Source: Alphaproteobacteria bacterium
GTDB taxonomy: Bacteria; Pseudomonadota; Alphaproteobacteria; Rhodobacterales; Rhodobacteraceae
NCBI GenBank assembly: GCA_003696705.1
Contig: RFGD01000050.1
Coordinates: forward strand, 1-5,413
DNA length: 5,413 bases
Direction of reading: 5' to 3'
In this document: piece by piece, positions 1 to 4,567 of the stretch
Position numbering within the stretch: position 1 is the stretch's first letter
Layout of the letters: the number at the start of each line of letters is the position of its first letter
The notes under the pieces: generated by a model
Databases searched by the model: none
What the model was told of the DNA's origin: nothing
Seen by the model: only the letters and a program-made list of their open reading frames with translations
Program-made: the position numbers and the translations under genes

Positions 1-880
1 AGGCGCCACCGGTTACGACAGCCTTGCCGAGGCCGACATCGTCATCGAGGCGGTCTTCGAGGACATGGACGTCAAGCGCGACGTCTTCGCCGCCCTCGAC
101 GCCGCGACGCGCCCCGACGCGATCCTTGCCACGAACACGTCCTACCTGGACGTCAATGCCATCTCTCGGACGGTCCGCGAACCGTCGCGGGTCGTGGGGC
201 TGCACTTCTTCTCTCCGGCCCATGTCATGAAGCTTCTCGAGATCGTGCGCCCCGAGGCCGTGGCCGACGATGTCCTTGCAACCGGCTTTGCCCTTGCGCG
301 GGATCTGGGCAAGCAGCCCGTCGTCGCGGGCGTCTGCGACGGTTTCATCGGCAACCGCATCCTTGCCCGTTATCGGCAGGAAGCGGACTTCATGCTCGAG
401 GAAGGTGCCCTTCCCTGGCAGATCGACCGCGCGATGGAAGCCTGGGGGTTCGCGATGGGCCTTTACCGCGTGCAGGATCTGGCCGGGCTCGACATCGCCT
501 GGGCCATGCGCAAGCGCCGCGCAGCCACTCGCGACCCGGCCGCGCGCTATGTCCGCATTGCCGACCGGCTGTGCGAGATGGGACGGTTCGGACAGAAGAC
601 CGGCGCCGGGTGGTATCGCTACGACAGCGGCCGGGCCGAGCCGGATCCCGAGGTCGAGCGCATCATCCTCGAGGAATCGGCGCGTGCCGGCATCGCCAGG
701 CGTGCGTTCGACGACGAGGAAATCATTGCCCGGCTGCTTGGCGTCATGAAGGACGAGGGGCGCGCCATCCTGGACGAGGGCATCGCCGCGCGCGCGTCGG
801 ACATCGACGTGGTTCTCGTGAACGGCTACGGCTTCCCACGCTGGCGCGGCGGGCCGATGTTCCTGGCAGGGATGGCGTGA
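1..880 (+). CDS. 3-hydroxyacyl-CoA dehydrogenase, FadB/FadJ type (5' part outside window)
   Basis: This enzyme oxidises L-3-hydroxyacyl-CoA to 3-ketoacyl-CoA with NAD+, the third step of beta-oxidation in the cytoplasm. The frame is open from base 2 and gives 292 residues to a TGA, so the start and the GxGxxG NAD-binding loop lie upstream. Visible family hallmarks, counting from base 2, are the end of the Rossmann domain (EADIVIEAVFEDM), ATNTSYLDV with the substrate-contacting Ser, and HFFSPAHVMKLLEIV carrying the catalytic His (codon 203-205) and its partner Glu (239-241). Next come CDGFIGNRIL, and then the all-helical C-terminal domains with MGLYRVQDLAGLDIAW, GRFGQKTGAGWY and NGYGFPRWRGGPMF. 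The second C-terminal repeat indicates the long multifunctional FadB/FadJ type rather than the short single-function enzyme. An N-terminal enoyl-CoA hydratase domain is therefore likely but not in view. The protein ends straight after GGPMFLAGMA, which looks several tens of residues short for the family. An internal ATG at 65 is not the start, because homology continues upstream of it. Confidence 0.93.
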   Translation, partial: GATGYDSLAEADIVIEAVFEDMDVKRDVFAALDAATRPDAILATNTSYLDVNAISRTVREPSRVVGLHFFSPAHVMKLLEIVRPEAVADDVLATGFALARDLGKQPVVAGVCDGFIGNRILARYRQEADFMLEEGALPWQIDRAMEAWGFAMGLYRVQDLAGLDIAWAMRKRRAATRDPAARYVRIADRLCEMGRFGQKTGAGWYRYDSGRAEPDPEVERIILEESARAGIARRAFDDEEIIARLLGVMKDEGRAILDEGIAARASDIDVVLVNGYGFPRWRGGPMFLAGMA

Positions 881-890
881 TCGAAACGGT

Positions 891-916
891 CCGCGGCCGC
901 CTGGCGGGGGCCGCGG
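891..916. terminator. Perfect 8-bp hairpin between convergent genes, candidate terminator
   Basis: CCGCGGCC (891-898) and GGCCGCGG (909-916) are exact reverse complements around a 10-nt loop. The hairpin sits in the 49-bp gap between the stop of the dehydrogenase and the stop of the convergent dsbA. This is where a shared bidirectional terminator would be expected. No T-run follows on either strand, so a classical intrinsic terminator is not shown. In such GC-rich DNA a chance hairpin is also possible. Confidence 0.45.
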
Positions 917-929
917 CGCATGGAGGGTG

Positions 930-1685
930 TCACTCGCCCGCCGACTTCTCCCGCGCTTCGGCCACAAGCGACTGCATCTGGTCGATGCTGATGACGCCCG
1001 GGACCAGTCGCTCGCCGATGACGAAGGACGGCGTGCCGTTGAACCCGAGAGCCTGGGCAAGCGCCATGGACTGGGCAATGTGGGCATCGACCTCGGGCGC
1101 CTGCATGTCGGCCTTCAGCCGGTCGATGTCGAGCCCGACGTCGCGCGCGACCTTCAGGACGGTCGGCTCGGCGGCCCGGCCCTCGAAGGACATCATGGCG
1201 TCGTGAAATTCGGCATACTTGCCCTGTTCGCGCGCGGCCAGCGCGGCGCGGGCGGCGAATTCCGATCCCGGCCCGAGGATGGGCCACTCGCGGAACACCA
1301 CGCGCACCCCGTCATCAAGTTCGATGAGCGTGTCGACGTCCTTGTAGACGCGCTTGCAGTAGGGGCAGTTGTAGTCGAAGAACTCGACCACCGTCACGTC
1401 CCCGTCGGGGTTGCCGATGACCGGCGCGTTCGGGTCCGCAAACAGGGCCTTGCCGTGGGCCCTGAGCGCTTCTTCGGCCTGCGCCGCCTGCGCGTCGGCG
1501 TCCCGCTTGCGCAGGATCTCGACCGCCTCCATGACAATGTCGGGGTTCTCGCGGATCGCCTCGAGGACAAGGGCCTTGATCTCGTCTCGGCTGAACTCCT
1601 CGGCCATCGCCGGAAGGGGGGCCGAAGGGGCCGCGACGCTCAGTGCCACGGCAATGGCCGCCAGGCGGGGGAAACTCGGTATCAC
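930..1685 (-). CDS. DsbA family thiol:disulfide oxidoreductase with ScsC-like N-terminal domain
   Basis: This is a periplasmic thioredoxin-fold protein that makes or reshuffles disulfide bonds in exported proteins. From the GTG start it has 251 residues. A Sec signal peptide covers about residues 1-28, with a hydrophobic AAIAVALSVAAP core and likely cleavage after PAMA. Residues about 29-85 form a charged helical segment (RDEIKALVLEAIRENPDIVMEA) resembling the N-terminal domain of ScsC proteins, which can drive oligomerisation. The thioredoxin core starts at about residue 95 (TVVEFFDYN), carries the active site CPYC at 107-110, and has the cis-proline loop GTPSFVIG with Thr218-Pro219. The two active-site cysteines are the only ones in the protein. 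I chose GTG at 1685 because a good AAGGA ribosome site lies 7 nt upstream and the signal peptide begins there. A longer ATG-started frame from 1787 would run back over the end of the upstream hydrolase gene. Oxidase versus isomerase activity cannot be decided from sequence: CPYC also occurs in DsbG, and the ScsC-like domain allows an isomerase role. It may be co-transcribed with the hydrolase 55 nt upstream. Confidence 0.92.
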   Translation of the reverse strand: MIPSFPRLAAIAVALSVAAPSAPLPAMAEEFSRDEIKALVLEAIRENPDIVMEAVEILRKRDADAQAAQAEEALRAHGKALFADPNAPVIGNPDGDVTVVEFFDYNCPYCKRVYKDVDTLIELDDGVRVVFREWPILGPGSEFAARAALAAREQGKYAEFHDAMMSFEGRAAEPTVLKVARDVGLDIDRLKADMQAPEVDAHIAQSMALAQALGFNGTPSFVIGERLVPGVISIDQMQSLVAEAREKSAGE

Positions 1686-1691
1686 GTTCTG

Positions 1692-1699
1692 TTCCTTCC
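1692..1699 (-). promoter_or_regulatory. Ribosome binding site that fixes the GTG start of dsbA
   Basis: Read on the minus strand this is GGAAGGAA. Its AAGGA core ends 7 nt before the GTG at 1685. It is the only good Shine-Dalgarno match near the start of the signal peptide, and it argues against the longer ATG-started reading frame. Confidence 0.7.
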
Positions 1700-1740
1700 G
1701 TTGCTGTCGTCCGGCCCGCTGGCGGATCCCGTCCGTCCGG

Positions 1741-2589
1741 TCACTCGGCCGCCCGGCAAAGGTGGTCCTGTTCGCCCAGACCTTCAACCCCCAGACGCAC
1801 GCGGTCGCCGGGGCGAAGATAGACCGGCTCGGGCTTCACGCCCATGCCGACGCCGGGCGGCGTGCCCGTGGCGATGATGTCCCCGGGTTCGAGCGTCATG
1901 AACTCGGAAAGATGGGAAATGAGCTTCGCGACACCGAAGACCATCCGCGAGGTCGAGCCGTCCTGATAACGCTTGCCGTTGACCTCGCACCAAAGCGCAA
2001 GCGACTGGGGGTCCGCCACCTCGTCGGCGGTGACGAGCCACGGCCCGATCGGCCCGAAGCTGTCATGCGACTTGCCCTTCACCCACTGCCCGCCGCGGTT
2101 CATCTGGAAGTCCCGTTCAGAGACGTCGTTGACCGTGCAGTAACCAAGGACATGGTCAAGGGCCTCGGTTTCGGGGACATATTTCGCCCGCCGTCCGATG
2201 ACGACGCCAAGCTCGACCTCCCAGTCGGTGCGCTTCGACCCGCGGGGGATCTCGATGCCGTCGGTGGGACCCGTGATGGCGCTGGTCGCCTTCATGAAGA
2301 CGATGGGTTCGGCCGGCACTTCAAGCCCGGCCTCGGCAGCGTGGTCGGAATAGTTGAGCCCGATGCAGATGAACTTGCCGACACCGGCCACGCAAGGCCC
2401 CAGGCGGGGCGTGCCTTCGACCTTCGGCAGCGCCTCGGGATCGAGCGCCGAGAGACCGGCCAGGACGGCCGGCGTAAGCTCTGGCCCAGAAATGTCGGTG
2501 ACATGGGCGCCGAGATCGCGAATCGCGCCCGAGGCATCCACCATCCCGGGCCGTTCGGCGCCCGGATTACCGTAACGAACGAGTTTCAT
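1741..2589 (-). CDS. Fumarylacetoacetate hydrolase family protein
   Basis: This 282-residue protein belongs to the FAH superfamily, metal-dependent cytoplasmic enzymes that cleave or decarboxylate 2,4-diketo acids or hydrate related dienoates. A short N-terminal domain (about 1-65) is followed by the catalytic domain from KFICIGLNYSDHAAE (72-86). The expected Mg2+/Mn2+ ligands are present: Glu124 and Glu126 in DWEVELGVVIG, and Asp155 in TVNDVSERDFQ. Other conserved blocks are GQWVKGKSHDSFGPIGPW (167-184) and DIIATGTPPGVGMG (237-250). The pattern most resembles the subgroup often labelled ureidoglycolate lyase, or the L-2,4-diketo-3-deoxyrhamnonate/fuconate hydrolases of non-phosphorylative sugar breakdown, and it is also close to human FAHD1. 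The substrate cannot be assigned, as no sugar or aromatic catabolism genes are adjacent. The start at MKLVRYG is preferred because a purine-rich AAAGGGGGG lies just upstream and FAH proteins typically begin this way; a possible ATG at 2631 would add a basic, non-homologous tail. The gene lies downstream of tRNA-Thr and upstream of dsbA, all on the same strand. Confidence 0.93.
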   Translation of the reverse strand: MKLVRYGNPGAERPGMVDASGAIRDLGAHVTDISGPELTPAVLAGLSALDPEALPKVEGTPRLGPCVAGVGKFICIGLNYSDHAAEAGLEVPAEPIVFMKATSAITGPTDGIEIPRGSKRTDWEVELGVVIGRRAKYVPETEALDHVLGYCTVNDVSERDFQMNRGGQWVKGKSHDSFGPIGPWLVTADEVADPQSLALWCEVNGKRYQDGSTSRMVFGVAKLISHLSEFMTLEPGDIIATGTPPGVGMGVKPEPVYLRPGDRVRLGVEGLGEQDHLCRAAE

Positions 2590-2592
2590 CGT

Positions 2593-2601
2593 CCCCCCTT
2601 T
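2593..2601 (-). promoter_or_regulatory. Ribosome binding site of the FAH-family gene
   Basis: On the minus strand this reads AAAGGGGGG and ends 3 nt before the ATG at 2589, with the AGGGG core about 5-6 nt away. It supports the internal ATG over the in-frame ATG 42 nt further upstream. Confidence 0.65.
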
Positions 2602-2617
2602 CCGCGTCTTCGGCGGC

Positions 2618-2645
2618 ACTCTAACGGGCACGCGCCGGGACGCAA
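2618..2645 (-). promoter_or_regulatory. Candidate sigma70-type promoter for the FAH-dsbA pair
   Basis: On the minus strand a possible -35 TTGCGT (2645-2640) and -10 TAGAGT (2623-2618) are separated by 16 bp. They match the consensus in 3 and 4 of 6 positions. Transcription would begin near 2611, leaving a leader of about 20 nt that contains the ribosome site. The match is weak and overlaps an inverted repeat (2630-2661), so this is a candidate only. Read-through from the tRNA promoter is the alternative. Confidence 0.3.
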
Positions 2646-2661
2646 GCCGTCACCGGCGCGT
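2630..2661. repeat. Perfect 9-bp inverted repeat between tRNA-Thr and the FAH gene
   Basis: ACGCGCCGG (2630-2638) pairs exactly with CCGGCGCGT (2653-2661) across a 14-nt loop. As RNA it would be a strong GC hairpin starting about 28 nt past the 3' end of the tRNA, so it could terminate or help process the tRNA transcript. There is no U-run after it. The loop holds the candidate -35 element of the next gene, so an operator role is also conceivable. Confidence 0.5.
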
Positions 2662-2688
2662 TCGGGAAAGGGGAAAGGACATTGCCTG

Positions 2689-2764
2689 TGGTGCCCCCAG
2701 AGAGACTCGAACTCCCGACCCTCTGATTACAAATCAGATGCTCTACCAGCTGAGCTATAGGGGC
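2689..2764 (-). tRNA. tRNA-Thr (anticodon UGU)
   Basis: The reverse complement folds as a complete 76-nt cloverleaf. The acceptor stem pairs GCCCCTA with TGGGGGC and has one T-G wobble. The D arm contains AGCTCAGCTGGTAGAGC, the anticodon stem is TCTGA/TCAGA, and the T arm contains GTTCGAGTC. The anticodon loop TTTGTAA (2733-2727) places TGT at 2731-2729, which reads ACA and, by wobble, other threonine codons. The discriminator base is A and the 3' CCA (2691-2689) is encoded in the DNA. It is a single tRNA gene rather than part of a visible cluster, lying between the iron permease gene and the FAH-family gene on the same strand. No integrase or duplicated 3' end is present here, so there is no sign that it serves as an attachment site. 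Confidence 0.97.
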
Positions 2765-2774
2765 GCCCATCAGG

Positions 2775-2803
2775 GATTTAGCGACCCCGCGCGCCCGCCG
2801 CAA
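2775..2803 (-). promoter_or_regulatory. Likely promoter of tRNA-Thr
   Basis: On the minus strand TTGCGG (2803-2798) and TAAATC (2780-2775) are separated by exactly 17 bp. The -10 box ends 10 nt before the first tRNA base, leaving a very short 5' leader, as is usual for tRNA genes. TAAATC is the only AT-rich hexamer in an otherwise GC-only stretch. The -10 match to consensus is modest, so spacing and position carry most of the weight. Confidence 0.5.
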
Positions 2804-2818
2804 GGGGCACGAAAACGC

Positions 2819-4483
2819 CTATCGCGCGCGGTTGGCGCGCGCCAGCATCACGACCGCGACCAGCCCGACCAGCACGATCAGAAGCGCCGAGGGCGCCGCG
2901 TCGCCCAGGTTCTCTAGCGAGGCCTGCTCGTGCACCAGCGTCGCCAGCGTGTTGAAGTTGAAGGGCCTGAGAAGCATCGTCGCCGGCAGCTCCTTCACGC
3001 AGTCGACGAAGACCAGAAGAAGCGCCGTCCCGACGGAGGTGCGCATGAGCGGCACGTAGACACGCACGAGGACCGAGAGCGGCGACTTGCCAAGCGTTCG
3101 CGCTGCCAGGGGCACCGAGGGCGGGATGCGCCCCATCCCCGAATCCGCCGCACCCTGGGCGATGGCAAAGAAGCGCACGCCATAGGCGTAGACGATCGCC
3201 ATGGCCGAGCCCGTCAGGATGAGGCCCGGGTCCCGCCCCGTCAGCCAGAGGACGGCGTCGGCCACCGCATTGTCGAGCCGCGCCAGGGGCACGAGGATCC
3301 CGATGGCCAGAACCGCGCCCGGCGCCGCGTAGCCGATGGTCGTCACCGGCAAGAGGATCCTCGGCAGCGGCTTGCCCGAAAGGCGCACCCCATAGACCAT
3401 GAAGAGCGCCGCGACGACGGTGACGACGGCGGCCGCGCCCCCGACCGTCAGCGTGTTCGCCAGGGCGGCATAGAGCGCCGGGTTCTGCCAGACCGCCGCA
3501 TTGCGAAGGGCGTGATAGAGGATCACCCCCACCGGCAGGATGAACCCGACAGCGAAGGGAATAAGACAGGCCAGCGTCGCCAGAAGGCCGGCCGGCCCGC
3601 CAAGATGCTCGGGCGACACGGGGGCCTGTCTTCGGGCCGACTGATAATAGCGGCTGCGGCTGCGGCTGACCTTCTCGAGCGCGACGAGAAGAAGGACGAC
3701 GCCAAGAATGACGCTGGCGATCTGCGCGGCCCCCGCCACGTCGTGAAACTCGAGCCAGACCGAGAAGATGCCAAGCGTGAGCGTCTGGACCGCGAAGTAG
3801 TCGACCGTGCCGAAATCGTTCACCGTCTCCATCATCACGATGGCCACGCCTGCCGCGATGGCGGGGCGGGCCATCGGCAGACCGACGCGCAGGAACCGCC
3901 CCGCCGGCCCGGCGCCCAGCGAACGGGCGACCTCGAGCGCGCCGGCCGACTGTTCCCGGAACGAGGCGCGCGCCAGAAGATAGACATACGGATAGAGCGC
4001 CGCCGAAAGGACGACCACGGCCGAGCCCATCGAGCGGATCTCCGGAAACCAGTAGTCCCGGGCACCCTGCCAGCCGAACAGCTGCCGAAGCCCGGTCTGC
4101 ACCGGTCCGGCGTATTCCAGGAAATCGACCAGCGCATAGGCCCCCACATAGGCCGGGATGGCCAGGGGCAGAAGAAGCGCCCATTCCAGCCAGCGCGACA
4201 GCGGGAAGCGATACATGACCACAAGCCACGCCGCGCCCGTCCCTACGGCCGCGGCCAGAACGCCGACCCCGGCCATGAGAAGGGCGGTATTCGCCACATA
4301 GCGGGGCATGGTCGTCGCCCAGAGATGCGCAAGCCCGCCCCCTGTCCCGCCCAGCGCCAGCCAGACGACCGCGGCAATGGGCACGACGACGAGAAAGGCA
4401 ATCAGCACCGCCCCCGCGGACCAGGGGTCGGGGCGAAGGCGCGCGCGTCCTTCCGGCAATATCCGAGTCTTTTCCTCGATCAC
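2819..4483 (-). CDS. fbpB: Iron(III) ABC transporter permease, fused two-domain (FbpB/SfuB/AfuB type)
   Basis: This inner-membrane permease carries ferric iron, delivered by a periplasmic binding protein, into the cytoplasm using a partner ATPase. Its 554 residues match the usual length of FbpB-type permeases, which fuse two six-helix BPD-transp-1 domains. Hydrophobic helices are clear at about 22-44, 65-90, 99-120, 152-172, 205-220 and 251-270, and again at about 298-323, 342-365, 374-400, 421-445, 480-495 and 532-548. Each half has an EAA-type loop that contacts the ATPase: EVARSLGAGPAGRFLRVGLP (184-203), and ARTLGKSPLSVLVRVYVP (461-478), where the leading Glu is Leu. KELPATMLLRPFNFNTLAT (497-515) is a strong signature of the iron-permease subfamily; thiamine or putrescine permeases are less likely. 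The start is a GTG without a good Shine-Dalgarno. An in-frame TGA lies 18 nt upstream, so the gene cannot start earlier, though a slightly later start such as the TTG at 4459 is possible. Neither the binding protein nor the ATPase is next to it here. Confidence 0.92.
   Translation of the reverse strand: MIEEKTRILPEGRARLRPDPWSAGAVLIAFLVVVPIAAVVWLALGGTGGGLAHLWATTMPRYVANTALLMAGVGVLAAAVGTGAAWLVVMYRFPLSRWLEWALLLPLAIPAYVGAYALVDFLEYAGPVQTGLRQLFGWQGARDYWFPEIRSMGSAVVVLSAALYPYVYLLARASFREQSAGALEVARSLGAGPAGRFLRVGLPMARPAIAAGVAIVMMETVNDFGTVDYFAVQTLTLGIFSVWLEFHDVAGAAQIASVILGVVLLLVALEKVSRSRSRYYQSARRQAPVSPEHLGGPAGLLATLACLIPFAVGFILPVGVILYHALRNAAVWQNPALYAALANTLTVGGAAAVVTVVAALFMVYGVRLSGKPLPRILLPVTTIGYAAPGAVLAIGILVPLARLDNAVADAVLWLTGRDPGLILTGSAMAIVYAYGVRFFAIAQGAADSGMGRIPPSVPLAARTLGKSPLSVLVRVYVPLMRTSVGTALLLVFVDCVKELPATMLLRPFNFNTLATLVHEQASLENLGDAAPSALLIVLVGLVAVVMLARANRAR
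3651..3668. repeat. Three tandem copies of CGGCTG inside the permease gene
   Basis: The hexamer CGGCTG occurs three times without change. On the minus strand it encodes the Ser-Arg repeat SRSRSR (permease residues 273-278), just after the sixth predicted helix. It adds positive charge to the linker joining the two permease halves, which fits a cytoplasmic loop under the positive-inside rule. Copy number could vary by slippage, but each unit is six bases and would keep the frame. Confidence 0.8.
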
Positions 4484-4567
4484 CCGGGCAGGCCTAGATC
4501 AATTCCCCGCCCCTGTCCAGAACGGCCCGTATTGCCGCCGGTGGGCGTTTCGTGGCAGGAACCGGAC
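4484..4567. other. Divergent intergenic region between the iron permease and the sulfotransferase-like gene
   Basis: This 84-bp region must hold the start signals of both divergent genes unless the sulfotransferase-like gene is read from elsewhere. I see no convincing -35/-10 pair on either strand and no clear Fur, RirA or Irr-type palindrome. The only AT-rich patch is TAGATCAATT (4495-4504), close to the permease start. A reasonable ribosome site (AGGA, 4557-4560) serves the plus-strand gene. Confidence 0.5.
4557..4560 (+). promoter_or_regulatory. Ribosome binding site of the sulfotransferase-like gene
   Basis: AGGA ends 7 nt before the ATG at 4568, an ordinary spacing. It supports this ATG, which also places the LHLGAH strand-loop at the extreme N-terminus, as in sulfotransferase-like proteins. 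Confidence 0.6.

Noticed and set aside
893..900. 8-bp palindrome GCGGCCGC
   Set aside because: It is a self-complementary GC octamer expected by chance in GC-rich DNA, and is part of the larger hairpin already described.
1686..1787. N-terminal extension of dsbA from an upstream ATG
   Set aside because: It would overlap the end of the FAH gene and put 34 polar residues before the signal peptide. The GTG at 1685 has a good ribosome site.
927..1877. Long plus-strand reading frame of 316 codons
   Set aside because: It lies antisense to the DsbA-family gene and the end of the FAH gene, has no recognisable motif, and reflects GC-biased codons read backwards.
1411..2760. Plus-strand reading frame of 449 codons
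   Set aside because: It is antisense to two well-supported genes and runs through the tRNA. Its tail (RDSNSRPSDYKSDALPAEL) is the classic false peptide produced by translating a tRNA gene.
2689..2764. tRNA-Thr as an integration site for a mobile island
   Set aside because: No integrase, no repeated copy of the tRNA 3' end and no change in gene character are seen on either side within the window.
2621..2803. Small minus-strand frame containing APIAQLVEHLICNQRVGSS
   Set aside because: This is the sense-strand translation of tRNA-Thr, a well-known artefact, not a protein.
2778..4229. Minus-strand reading frame of 483 codons
   Set aside because: It is a shifted-frame shadow of the iron permease, rich in Arg, Gly and Ala with no helices or motifs.
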